64,000 nt of DNA from Mycolicibacterium cosmeticum (GTDB lineage Bacteria > Actinomycetota > Actinomycetes > Mycobacteriales > Mycobacteriaceae). The stretch covers positions 2,976,001 through 3,040,000 of the forward strand of contig NZ_CCBB010000001.1 in the NCBI RefSeq assembly GCF_000613185.1, written 5' to 3'. The translations under genes were made by a program, and so were the position numbers. The notes beneath the pieces are model-generated. The model worked only from the letters and a program-made list of their open reading frames with translations, was not told the origin of the DNA and searched no databases. Below, in pieces: positions 33,608 through 42,533 of the stretch. How positions within the stretch are numbered: position 1 is the first letter of the stretch; each line of letters begins with the position of its first letter.

Positions 33608-34443
33608 CTAGAGGCCAGGCGCAGACGGTGTGACGGTGAGATGATCGACGAAGGCAATGGTGCCGGGATCCACCGCCTGGAGGCCACCGTCGACCGGCAG
33701 CACGGCGCCGTTGACATAGGACGCGGAGGGCGAGAGCAACCATGCGATGACGTCGGCCACCTCGGTCGCATGCGCCGGCCGGGGCACCGGCGACAGGCCG
33801 TGGCAAGCCGGTAGGCCGCCTCATCGGAAGTGCCTCGCAGCCTGCCCAATTCGGCCATCTCCCCGTCGGCCATCTCGGTGCGTGTCCACCCCGGGCAGAC
33901 GACGTTCGCGCGAAGCTCCTGCGGCCCGTAGTCCACGGCCACGGATTGGATGAGCATCGACAACCCCGCTTTGGAGGTGTTGTACGCAGGGGTGCCTGCC
34001 GATGCCCGCAGCGCACTCAGTGACGACACCCCGACCACCGCACCCCGGGACTCGACGAGATGGGGAACGGCGTGGTGAAGCAGACGGAATGGCGCAGTCA
34101 GATTGGTCGCGAATGTTGCCGCCCAGTCCTGTTCCGATATTGCAGCGACCGGTCCGGGCCGATTGACACCCGCATTGAGGACCAACCCGTCGAGCCGTCC
34201 GAATCGCGTGACGGTGTCTTCGAGCATGGAGCGGATCGCCTCAGGGTCGGTGACATCGACTGCCGCAGGGTGAGCGCCGGTATGCCTGGCGACCTGTTGC
34301 AGTGCGCCGAGACGTCGACCGCAGATGATGACGGTCCAGCCGCGATCGGCCAGGGTGCTCGCACTAGCCGCTCCGATACCGCTGCCGCCGCCGGTGACGA
34401 CGGCGACCTTGCCCACACCGGATTTGTCCGTGGTGGCCGTCAT
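33608..34443 (-). pseudogene. Short-chain dehydrogenase, frameshifted near the C-terminus
   Basis: The N-terminal 215 codons are a good classical SDR: VVTGGGSGIGAAS cofactor motif, LVLNAGV, Ser in VGVSSLS, YNTSKAG with the catalytic Tyr and Lys. After YRLAT (about 33800) the frame becomes Arg-rich noise, while another frame carries the expected end (LSPVPRPAHATEVADVIAWL, YVNGAVLPVDGGLQA) to the stop at 33608. A lost G in GG(G)CC explains it. It lies 29 bases before the amine permease gene on the same strand. Either a mutation or an assembly error. Confidence 0.8.
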
Positions 34444-34472
34444 CTACGTGCGTCCTTCAGAGTCCCTCGGCA

Positions 34473-35936
34473 TCAGACGAGTTCGGCTTCGTAGTCGATG
34501 CCGGGACGCACGATCGCCCAGAGATACCCGGCCACGGCGAGTACGGGAATCAACACCAACAACCATTTGGCAATGCCCCCCTGCCCACCCAGCAGCACGT
34601 CGTAGTTCGTGATCGCAAGGTAGGCAACGCATCCGAAGCCGGCGATGGCCAGCACGGGACCCACGATCGTGACCCATGGATTCTGCTCCAGCCGGGTACG
34701 GATGAAGAAGGTGACGATCGCCACCGACGTCGCGATCAGAATCGCAATGAGCGCGACGGTGCCCAACGACAGCAGCCAGCTGAAAGTGACCGATATCGGG
34801 TCGGCGCCGGCGAGCTCGAAGCCCGCCAGGATCACCGCCAGCAGTGCACTGACCGACAGCGCGGCCGCTGTCGGGCTGCCTGACCTGGGCGATGCGTCAC
34901 CCAGACGGCTCGGCAGAACATGCGCGCGTCCGAGAGCGAAGACATAGCGCGCGAACATGTTCTGGAAACCGATGAGCATCGCGATGAAGCTGCTGACGAC
35001 GAGAATCTCCATCACCGCGCTCAGCCACGGACCAACCTCGCGTTCGGCGATGGCGAACACGAAACCGGCGGGATCAGCTGCCGCCGCGGCCTGCACGGAA
35101 TCGCTTCCTGCGGCGTTCCCGAGGGCCCACGCGCTCAGGGCATAGAACCCGCCGATGAAACCGATCGAGCCGTAGACGGCGCGGGGGATTGTCCGACGCG
35201 GTTGTTTGGCTTCTTCGGAGAAGACCACTGTTGCCTCGAACCCGGTGAAGCAGGCGAATGCGAACAGGAACGCAACGCCGAGGCCTGGGCCGAAGAGTCC
35301 CGCCGGGGAGAACGCGGTCAGCGAGTTCCCCGACGCCCCACCGCCCGAGATGATGGCGGTGTCCAGCACCACGAACGCACCGATCTCCAATGCCACCAGG
35401 ATGCCGAGCACCTTCAGGCTCAGATCGACTCCCTTCACCACGAGCCCGGTGACCACGATGAGCGTGCCGAAGAGAATGACCCAGCGCGGGATGTTCACGC
35501 CCAGCTTTCCGGCGAGCAACGATTGCGCGAAGACCGAGAATTGTGACCACAAAGCCGCTTGCAAGGTACCGTAGAACAGGATTGCCAAAGCAGCGCTGGC
35601 GGTTGCCACCCGGCAGCCGAGCCCTCGCGCGATGTAGGCGACGAAGCCACCGGCGTTGGTGATGTGGCGGCTCATGGCGACGTAACCGACTGAGAACACC
35701 GCGAACAACAGTGCTGCGAGAAGGTACACCATGGGTGCCGTCGGCCCCTGAGCGGAGAACACGATCGGCGAGGCACCGACGAGGGCAGCCATCGGCGCAA
35801 CTGCGGCGACGACGAAGAAGATGATCGCGCCGGCCCCTAGGCGGCCGGGCCGCAGCCCGGCTCGGTCAGGGTTGTGCGGCGGAGTTGGTTGTGCTCCGGG
35901 GTTATTGCTGGAGGGTGATGCTTCGAGGTTCGACAT
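34473..35936 (-). CDS. APC-superfamily amino acid/amine permease
   Basis: 487 aa with about 12 hydrophobic segments. The N-terminus is Pro/Asn-rich and soluble, then TM1 has the APC-type broken helix pattern (VVAAVAPMAALVGASPIVFS), and TM6 reads FAFACFTGFEATVVFSEEAKQP, matching the conserved substrate region of APC permeases. Set among amine-catabolic genes, tyramine, dopamine or phenylethylamine is the likely cargo. Family is sure, substrate is inferred. Confidence 0.87.
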   Translation of the reverse strand: MSNLEASPSSNNPGAQPTPPHNPDRAGLRPGRLGAGAIIFFVVAAVAPMAALVGASPIVFSAQGPTAPMVYLLAALLFAVFSVGYVAMSRHITNAGGFVAYIARGLGCRVATASAALAILFYGTLQAALWSQFSVFAQSLLAGKLGVNIPRWVILFGTLIVVTGLVVKGVDLSLKVLGILVALEIGAFVVLDTAIISGGGASGNSLTAFSPAGLFGPGLGVAFLFAFACFTGFEATVVFSEEAKQPRRTIPRAVYGSIGFIGGFYALSAWALGNAAGSDSVQAAAAADPAGFVFAIAEREVGPWLSAVMEILVVSSFIAMLIGFQNMFARYVFALGRAHVLPSRLGDASPRSGSPTAAALSVSALLAVILAGFELAGADPISVTFSWLLSLGTVALIAILIATSVAIVTFFIRTRLEQNPWVTIVGPVLAIAGFGCVAYLAITNYDVLLGGQGGIAKWLLVLIPVLAVAGYLWAIVRPGIDYEAELV

Positions 35937-35978
35937 GGATGACTCCGAGTTGAGAGATCGTGGTTGCTATGGGTTAGG

Positions 35979-37385
35979 TCAGCCGTTGATGACCTGAGGT
36001 ACCGACACTCCCTTCAAACCCTCGACACCGAATTCCAGCCCGTAGCCGGACTTCTTGATTCCGCCGAACGGAATCATCGGATGTACTCCGCCATGAGAGT
36101 TGATCCACACGGTGCCCGCCTGCAACCGCGTGGCCACGGTGCGCGCGGACTCCGGGTTCGCCGACCACACCGACGCGCCGAGGCCGGTGTCGAGATCGTT
36201 GGCCATCGTGATCGCGCGGTCCAGGTCGTCGTACCGGACGATGGGCAGGGCTGGGCCGAACTGCTCCTCGACGACAAGGGGATTCGTGTTGTCGATGTCG
36301 GCCACCAACGTCGTCGGATAGAAGTTGCCGACGGCTTGATGGTCAGGGTCGCCGCCGATCAGGACGGTGGCGCCGGCGCGACGTGCCGCTTCCACTAGCC
36401 TGGCCACGATGTCGAACTGCTTCCTGTTCTGCAGCGGGCCCAGAACATTGGCCTCATCGAGGCCGCGACCCATCGGCATCTTCGCGGCGACCTCGACCAG
36501 CGCGGCGCACACATCGTCGTAGACGTCGGTGTGCACGTACAGGCGCTTCAACGCCGCACATGTCTGTCCGGTGTTGATGAAGGCGCCCCAGAACAGATCC
36601 TCGGCGATCGCGCGCGGATCCACGTCTGGTAACACGATACCGGCGTCATTGCCTCCCAGTTCGAGCGTCAAGCGCTTCACCGTGTCGGCGGAGGCTTTGA
36701 TGATCGCCTGACCGGTCGTAGTCGATCCCGTGAACATGAGCTTGCCGACGTCGGGGTGACTGGACAGCCGCTGCCCGAGGTCTCCTCCGCCGGGCAGCAC
36801 CTGCAAGACGTCCTCGGGCAGAGCCTGGTTGATCACGTGCGCTAGGGCGAGCACGCTCAAAGGCGTGTATTCCGACGGTTTTACTACGACGCTGTTGCCC
36901 ATCCGGAGGGCGGGTGCGATCTGCCATGTCGTGATCATCATGGGCCAGTTCCACGGACCGACGGCGCCGACGACCCCGATGGGTCGATAGTGCAGTTCGG
37001 CGTGACCGCTGTCGTCGTCGAGGAGAACCTCGCCGGGCAGCGTGGTGGCGGCAGTCGCGCGTAACCAGCTCGCGCAGGCGCCGACTTCGAAACGGGCGTT
37101 GGGTCCGTTGAGCGGCTTACCCTGTTCGCGCGACAGCAGTTCGGCCAGCGGTTCCGCGACGGCGTCGATCGCGTCGGCGGCTCGGAGTAGATCCGCCGCG
37201 CGGTCCTCGTCGCGTCTCTCGGCCCAGGAGCGCTGCGCGAGGCGTGCCCGCTCGATCGCAGAGTCGAGTTCGTCGACGGTGCGAAACCGCACCTTTCCCA
37301 CGAGTTGTCCGGTGGCCGGATCCAGGATCTGCTGGCCGTTGGCGTCAGCGACCCGGTCGAGGAGTGTGTCGCAGGTGATGGTCAT
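35979..37385 (-). CDS. Aldehyde dehydrogenase, probably (hydroxy)phenylacetaldehyde-type
   Basis: 468 aa from ATG 37385 with AAGGA upstream; the frame runs to 37433 without support. Intact ALDH catalysis: Asn in GPWNWPM, Glu in LELGGND, Cys in NTGQTCAALKR, and the FGG loop IPFGGIKKSG. It would oxidise the aldehyde made by the amine oxidases to the aryl-acetate. It lies between the permease and hpaI genes on the same strand. Confidence 0.88.
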   Translation of the reverse strand: MTITCDTLLDRVADANGQQILDPATGQLVGKVRFRTVDELDSAIERARLAQRSWAERRDEDRAADLLRAADAIDAVAEPLAELLSREQGKPLNGPNARFEVGACASWLRATAATTLPGEVLLDDDSGHAELHYRPIGVVGAVGPWNWPMMITTWQIAPALRMGNSVVVKPSEYTPLSVLALAHVINQALPEDVLQVLPGGGDLGQRLSSHPDVGKLMFTGSTTTGQAIIKASADTVKRLTLELGGNDAGIVLPDVDPRAIAEDLFWGAFINTGQTCAALKRLYVHTDVYDDVCAALVEVAAKMPMGRGLDEANVLGPLQNRKQFDIVARLVEAARRAGATVLIGGDPDHQAVGNFYPTTLVADIDNTNPLVVEEQFGPALPIVRYDDLDRAITMANDLDTGLGASVWSANPESARTVATRLQAGTVWINSHGGVHPMIPFGGIKKSGYGLEFGVEGLKGVSVPQVING

Positions 37386-37457
37386 GATGCGTCCTTGGTC
37401 GATTCGTTGGCTGTAGCAGAACTGGTGGAACACGCCTACGCGCGGACGGCGGCGGCC

Positions 37458-38261
37458 CTAATAGCTGGCATGTCTGCGCCGATCGGCATGCGTGATGAAT
37501 TGTTCGGCGAGGGTTTCGGATCCGCGAGCGAGAAGCGCGACATCGGCCCCCACGAGGAGGAACGAAGCCCCGGCCTCGACGTACTGTTTGGCCTGAGCCG
37601 GCACAAAGGCATTGACGCCGACAGCTTTTCCCGCAGCTCGCACGTGGGTGAACGCCTGCTCCACCCGTGCCACCACTTCCGGGTGCGTCTGCTGTCCGAT
37701 CAGTCCCATCGAGGCGGCGAGATCGCTGGGGCCGACGAAGACACCGTCGATACCAGGCGTTTCCGCGATGGCGCGGGCGTTGTCGATCCCGACGGAGGTC
37801 TCGATCTGTACCAGGACCGACACGTGTCGGGCGCCATCGGGCAGATAGTCCTCGACACGATTCCAGCGAGCGGAGCGGGCCAGAGCACTCCCCACGCCCC
37901 GGACGCCCACGGGTGGATACTGGGCGGCCGCGGCAACCGCACGCGCCTGCTCGGCGGTGGAAACCATGGGCACGAGGACGGTCTGCGCACCGAGATCCAA
38001 CACCTGCTTGATGATCACCGGGTCCCCGATGGGTACCCGTACCACGGGGGTCACGCTGTATCCGGACACTGCATGCAGCTGTGCCAGAACCGATTCCAGC
38101 CCGTTGGGTGCGTGCTCCATGTCGATCAAGACCCAGTCCAGACCGGAACCGGCCATGATCTCCGCCGATGTCACCGAGCCCATGCAGATCCACCCTCCGT
38201 ACAGGGCACGGTCGGCGCCGGCGAGTGCATCGCGCAGAGTGCCGGTCAGACGAAGCGACAT
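37458..38261 (-). CDS. hpaI: HpaI/HpcH aldolase (2-keto-3-deoxy-type, class II)
   Basis: 267 aa. Matches the HpcH/HpaI family: IDMEHAPN near residue 45, GVRGVGSALAR with the substrate Arg, metal ligands Glu in VQIETSVGID and Asp in VFVGPSDLAASMG. It cleaves 4-hydroxy-2-oxoheptane-1,7-dioate to pyruvate and succinic semialdehyde. It overlaps the hpaH gene by 16 bases, so the two are co-translated in pathway order. Confidence 0.9.
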   Translation of the reverse strand: MSLRLTGTLRDALAGADRALYGGWICMGSVTSAEIMAGSGLDWVLIDMEHAPNGLESVLAQLHAVSGYSVTPVVRVPIGDPVIIKQVLDLGAQTVLVPMVSTAEQARAVAAAAQYPPVGVRGVGSALARSARWNRVEDYLPDGARHVSVLVQIETSVGIDNARAIAETPGIDGVFVGPSDLAASMGLIGQQTHPEVVARVEQAFTHVRAAGKAVGVNAFVPAQAKQYVEAGASFLLVGADVALLARGSETLAEQFITHADRRRHASY

Positions 38262-39031
38262 GAGATGGTTCCCATCGGTCCGTAGTCGGCGAGCACGGTG
38301 TCACCCGGGTGCACCCACATCGGGCGCGTGAACGACCCCGCGAGCACCACCTCACCTGCCTCGAGACGGTCGCCGTGTTGGGCGAGCTTGTTGGCCAGCC
38401 ACGCCACGCCCGCGGCGGGGTGATTGAGGACCGCTGCTGCGACCCCGGATTCCTCGATGGTCTCGTTGCGATACAGCAGAGCCGAGACCCAACGCAGATC
38501 CACCGTGCCAACGTGGACCGCGTTGCCTCCGTAGACGATTCCGCCCATCGCGGCGTTGTCACTGATGGTGTCGACGATGGTCCGCCCCGCCATCTCGATG
38601 CGTGAGCTCAGGATCTCCAACGCCGGCACGACGTACTCGGTGGCACGCAGCACATCGAAAATGGTGGCGTTGGGCCCGTCGATCGCGGCCTTCAGGACGA
38701 AGGCCAGCTCGACTTCGATCCGGACGTTGGAGAAGCGATCGTGCTCGATCACCGATCCGTTGTCGAAAACCATGTCGTCGAAGATCGCGCCGTAGTCAGG
38801 CTCCGTGATGCCGGTCGCGGCCTGCATCACTTTGCTCGTCAGTCCGATCTTGCGGCCGACCAGACGGCGGCCCGCCGCCAGCCCCCGACGGCGCCATTCG
38901 TTCTGTACGGCGTAGGAATCCTCGACCGTCATGTCCGGATACCGCTGGGTCAACAGCGGCACCGTGACACGGTCACGCTCGGCAGCGGCCAACTCGTCGG
39001 CGATGGCCGTTATGGTCTCGGGAGCGAGCAT
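38246..39031 (-). CDS. hpaH: HpaH, 2-oxohept-3-ene-1,7-dioate hydratase
   Basis: 261 aa from ATG 39031; a longer frame to 39382 is a shadow of hpaD. It belongs to the FAH/MhpD hydratase family: [12 protein letters not shown], the metal-binding Glu pair in [23 protein letters not shown], and the C-terminal [15 protein letters not shown]. It adds water to the ring-cleavage product before the aldolase step. It lies 28 bases after hpaD and overlaps hpaI. Confidence 0.9.
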   Translation of the reverse strand: MLAPETITAIADELAAAERDRVTVPLLTQRYPDMTVEDSYAVQNEWRRRGLAAGRRLVGRKIGLTSKVMQAATGITEPDYGAIFDDMVFDNGSVIEHDRFSNVRIEVELAFVLKAAIDGPNATIFDVLRATEYVVPALEILSSRIEMAGRTIVDTISDNAAMGGIVYGGNAVHVGTVDLRWVSALLYRNETIEESGVAAAVLNHPAAGVAWLANKLAQHGDRLEAGEVVLAGSFTRPMWVHPGDTVLADYGPMGTISCRFV

Positions 39032-39059
39032 CAGACCTCCAATTACGTCGGGCGATTCA

Positions 39060-40202
39060 CTACAACTGGGCGCCGAGCTTGTACTCGCCCTTCTTCCAGT
39101 CGGGCATGTCTTCATCGGGACTGCGGGTGTAGGAGAAGCCGTCGGCGCCGATGGTGACGTCCATTTCGCGCGCATCGGTGCGAGCCCGCACCGGTTGGGG
39201 GTTTCCGTCGAGGTCGAGCACCAGCGAGGCGTCGGTGTACCAGCTGGGCACCACGGGAGTGCCCCACCAGTCGCGGCGTTGGTTGTCGTGTACGTCCCAG
39301 GTGACCACCGGGTTGTCGGGGTCACCGGTGTAGTAGTCCTGGGTGTAGATCTCCACTCGGTGACCGTCGGGATCGCGCACATAGAGGTAGAACGCGTTGG
39401 ACACCCCGTGACGACCGGGTCCGCGTTCGATGCGGTCTGACATCCGCAGCGCGCCCATCTTGTCGCAGATGGCGATGATGTTGTGCTTCTCGTGAGTGGC
39501 GAATGCGACGTGATGCATCCGGGGTCCGTCGCCGCCCGTCATGGCCGTGTCGTGGACCGTAGGCTTGCGCCGCATCCACGCGGCATAGACGGTGCCTTCG
39601 TCATCCTGGATGTCCTCGGTCACACGGAAACCCAGATCCTCCATGTAGGCAACGGCTTTGGGGACATCTGGCGTCACCTGATTGAAGTGGTCCAGACGCA
39701 CGAGTGCTCCTGGTGTGTACAGGTCGTAACGCCACGCGAGCCGCTCGACATGGTCGACGTCGTAGAAGAATTCGTAGGGGAAGCCGAGTGGATCCTCCAC
39801 CCGCACCGAATCGCCGATGCCCTTCGTGAACCCTTCGGCGCGGCGTTCCACCCGGCAGCCGAGTTCGGTGTAGAACGAGACAGCCTTGTCGAGGTCTTGC
39901 GGCGTGCGAACGCGGTAGGAGAACGCGGCAACGGCCGCTACCGGTCCCTGGCGCAGCACGAGGTTGTGGTGGATGAACTCCTCCAGACTGCGCAGATAGA
40001 CGGTGTTGTCGTCCTCTTCGGTGACGTGCAGATCCAGGACGTCGACGTAGAAGTCCCGTGACCGGGAGAGGTCGGTCACCACGAGTTCCATGTACGCGCA
40101 ACGTAAGACGTCAGGTGGGGGAGACGTGGGAGTGGTGATGTGCTCGCGGGCGGTGATCGGGCTCTCCGTGGTGACAACCGGCCCGGGGTGCGTTGTGCTC
40201 AT
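39060..40202 (-). CDS. hpaD: Homoprotocatechuate 2,3-dioxygenase (extradiol, type I)
   Basis: 380 aa from ATG 40202, preceded by GAGGAAC. Two vicinal-oxygen-chelate domains. The metal ligands are visible: His in RLDHFNQ, His in MHHVAFAT, and Glu in RVEIYTQDY. The length and the DWWGTPVVPSW tail resemble the Mn/Fe enzymes of Arthrobacter and Brevibacterium (MndD/HpcB). It opens the ring of 3,4-dihydroxyphenylacetate to 5-carboxymethyl-2-hydroxymuconate semialdehyde. It lies between the hpaE and hpaH genes on the same strand. Confidence 0.93.
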   Translation of the reverse strand: MSTTHPGPVVTTESPITAREHITTPTSPPPDVLRCAYMELVVTDLSRSRDFYVDVLDLHVTEEDDNTVYLRSLEEFIHHNLVLRQGPVAAVAAFSYRVRTPQDLDKAVSFYTELGCRVERRAEGFTKGIGDSVRVEDPLGFPYEFFYDVDHVERLAWRYDLYTPGALVRLDHFNQVTPDVPKAVAYMEDLGFRVTEDIQDDEGTVYAAWMRRKPTVHDTAMTGGDGPRMHHVAFATHEKHNIIAICDKMGALRMSDRIERGPGRHGVSNAFYLYVRDPDGHRVEIYTQDYYTGDPDNPVVTWDVHDNQRRDWWGTPVVPSWYTDASLVLDLDGNPQPVRARTDAREMDVTIGADGFSYTRSPDEDMPDWKKGEYKLGAQL

Positions 40203-40279
40203 GGATCTGTTCCTCGAAGGTGGTGATGTTTGACGGGTGGTTCGTTGAGGCGAGGATCGCCCCGTGGCTGCGTGTCGGC

Positions 40280-41797
40280 TTAGGCCTTGCCGAAGGTCGG
40301 GTTGTGCACCTTGCCCAGCGTGATGTGGACGGCTTGCTGGTCGGTGTAGAAGTCGATCGACCGGTAACCGCCCTCATGGCCGAGACCGGAGGCCTTGACC
40401 CCTCCGAACGGGGTTCGCAGGTCGCGCACATTGTTGGAGTTCAGCCAGACCATGCCCGCCTCGATCGACTGGGCGAAATTGTGTGCCCGCTGTAGATCGT
40501 TGGTCCAGACGTAGGCGGCAAGGCCGTATCGCACACCGTTGGCGAGAGCCAATGCCTCCTCGTCGGTGTCGAACGGGGTGATGGCTACGACGGGGCCGAA
40601 GATCTCCTCTTGGAAGATCCTCGCGTCGGGTGGCACGTCGGCGAATACGGTGGGGGCGACGAAGTTTCCGTCAGGGAGGCCGTCGGGTCGACCGCCACCG
40701 GCGACCAGCCGTCCCTCGGTCTTGCCGATCTCGACATAGCTCAGCACCTTGGCGTAGTGCTCGGGGTGTACGAGGGCTCCGACTTCCGTCTTCGGGTCGT
40801 GCGGGTAGCCGACGACGACCCGCTGAGCTTGGGCGGCGTAGCGGGAGACGAACTCGTCGTAGACGGATCGTTGGACCAGGATTCGGCTGCCGGCGGTGCA
40901 CCGCTCCCCGTTGAGCGAGAAGACGCCGAAGATGGTCGCGTCGATCGCGGCGTCGAGGTCGGCGTCGGCGAACACGATCGCCGGGCTCTTACCGCCGAGT
41001 TCCATGGACAGGCCCTTGAGGAACGGCGCCGCGTTGGCGAAGATCAGCTGCCCGGTGCTGCTCTCTCCGGTGAAAGAGATCAGCGGTACATCAGGGTGTC
41101 TCACCAAGGCGTCTCCGGCGTGCTCACCAAATCCGTTGACGAGGTTGAACACGCCGTCGGGCAGGCCGGCCTCTTCGAAGATGCCCGCCCACAGCGAGGC
41201 GGAGAGCGGAGTGAACTCGGCGGGCTTGAGGACCACGGTGTTGCCCGTCGCCAGAGCGGGCCCCAGTTTCCATGACTCGAGCATGAAGGGGGTGTTCCAC
41301 GGCGTGATCAGGCCCGCGACTCCGATGGGTTTGCGGTTGACGTAGTTGATCTGACGGCCGGGCACCTTGTAGGTGTCATCGGCCTGAGCCACGATCAGAT
41401 CAGCGAAGAAGCGGAAGTTCTCGGCTGCACGACGCGCTTGGCCGAGGGCCTGGGTGATGGGCAGGCCGGAATCGAAGGACTCGAGCTCTGCGAGCCGGGC
41501 GTCGCGTGACTCGACGATGTCAGCGATGCGGTGCAGGACGCGGGAACGTTCGCGCGGCAACATCTTCGGCCACGGACCCTCGGTGAAGGCGACCCGTGCC
41601 GCGGCAACCGCGCGGTCGATGTCGGCCTTCTTCCCGGCCGCGGCCTGGACGTAGGTCTTGTTGGATACCGGGTCGAGAACATCGAAGGTGTCACCGTCGA
41701 GGGAGTCGACGAAGCTGCCGCCGATGTAGTGCTGCAGATGATCCGGCAGATCTGCGGGCATGTGGCGGACTGCGGGCGAGGTCACGGTCTCGGTCAT
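40280..41797 (-). CDS. hpaE: 5-carboxymethyl-2-hydroxymuconate semialdehyde dehydrogenase
   Basis: 505 aa from ATG 41797, preceded by AGGAAGC. ALDH family with Asn in TPWNTPFML, Glu in MELGGKSP, Cys in NGERCTAGS and TPFGGVKASG near the end. The HpaE subtype is indicated by its operon place, beside hpaD, and by the HYIGGSFVDS opening. Oxidises the ring-cleavage semialdehyde to 5-carboxymethyl-2-hydroxymuconate. Confidence 0.9.
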   Translation of the reverse strand: MTETVTSPAVRHMPADLPDHLQHYIGGSFVDSLDGDTFDVLDPVSNKTYVQAAAGKKADIDRAVAAARVAFTEGPWPKMLPRERSRVLHRIADIVESRDARLAELESFDSGLPITQALGQARRAAENFRFFADLIVAQADDTYKVPGRQINYVNRKPIGVAGLITPWNTPFMLESWKLGPALATGNTVVLKPAEFTPLSASLWAGIFEEAGLPDGVFNLVNGFGEHAGDALVRHPDVPLISFTGESSTGQLIFANAAPFLKGLSMELGGKSPAIVFADADLDAAIDATIFGVFSLNGERCTAGSRILVQRSVYDEFVSRYAAQAQRVVVGYPHDPKTEVGALVHPEHYAKVLSYVEIGKTEGRLVAGGGRPDGLPDGNFVAPTVFADVPPDARIFQEEIFGPVVAITPFDTDEEALALANGVRYGLAAYVWTNDLQRAHNFAQSIEAGMVWLNSNNVRDLRTPFGGVKASGLGHEGGYRSIDFYTDQQAVHITLGKVHNPTFGKA

Positions 41798-41816
41798 TGT
41801 TGCTTCCTGTTCGGGT

Positions 41817-42533
41817 TCAGGCCGGGAGGCCGAAGGTGTCACCGGGGTGTTCGTGAGCCATGTAGGCGTCGAGGGTCGCGGTGCGGTGCCGGCGTGCGGC
41901 GTTCTCGATCTCTGCCAGCGGCGCGCCGGCTTCGATCAGATCGACGATCGCGTCGTGTTCGCAGACAGATTCGTGTGCGCGGCCCGGCACGAACGAGAAC
42001 GTCGACGAGCGAAGGTGGCCCAGACGGGCCCATTCCGCCTGCACCAGGGCAACCATCCGGGCGTTGACGCACTTGGTGAAGAGGATCGCGTGGAATTGCT
42101 GGTTGAGCGTGGTGAACAGCAACGGATCAAAGTGGTCGAGCGTTGCGACCATCTGCCGGTTGATCGCACGCGCCTCGCGCAGATCGTCGGCGCTCAAGCG
42201 ACGCGCGGCCAGGGCCGTGGTGGCGCCCTCCAGGACGCTCAGGGCCAACATGCTGTCCCGGTACTGTGCTTCGTCGACCATCGCGACCTGGGCGCCCACG
42301 TTGTGCTCGAACGTCACAAACCCCTCGGCCTCGAGCTGGCGTATGGCTTCACGCACGGGGACGACGCTCATGCCGAGTTCCTTGGCGATCGCGCCGAGGA
42401 CCAACCGGTAGCCGGCGGTGTACTCGTTGCGCGCGATGCGCTCCTTGATCCACTGGTACGCCTGCTGCGACTTGCTCTGTCGCGCTGCGCCGTTCACTGA
42501 TTCTCGCGCCACTGGGTGAACCTCTGCTTCCAT
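41817..42533 (-). CDS. GntR-family (FadR subgroup) transcriptional regulator
   Basis: 238 aa from ATG 42533, with GTG alternatives further in. N-terminal winged helix: QAYQWIKERI, LVLGAIAKELGMSVVPVREAIR, FVTFEHNVGAQV. The C-terminal FCD domain has the metal-site pattern (FNxxFH-type: NQQFHAILF, and EHDAIVDLI). It overlaps the end of the HpaG-fusion gene by 40 bases and precedes hpaE, so it is embedded in the pathway operon and likely regulates it. Confidence 0.88.
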   Translation of the reverse strand: MEAEVHPVARESVNGAARQSKSQQAYQWIKERIARNEYTAGYRLVLGAIAKELGMSVVPVREAIRQLEAEGFVTFEHNVGAQVAMVDEAQYRDSMLALSVLEGATTALAARRLSADDLREARAINRQMVATLDHFDPLLFTTLNQQFHAILFTKCVNARMVALVQAEWARLGHLRSSTFSFVPGRAHESVCEHDAIVDLIEAGAPLAEIENAARRHRTATLDAYMAHEHPGDTFGLPA

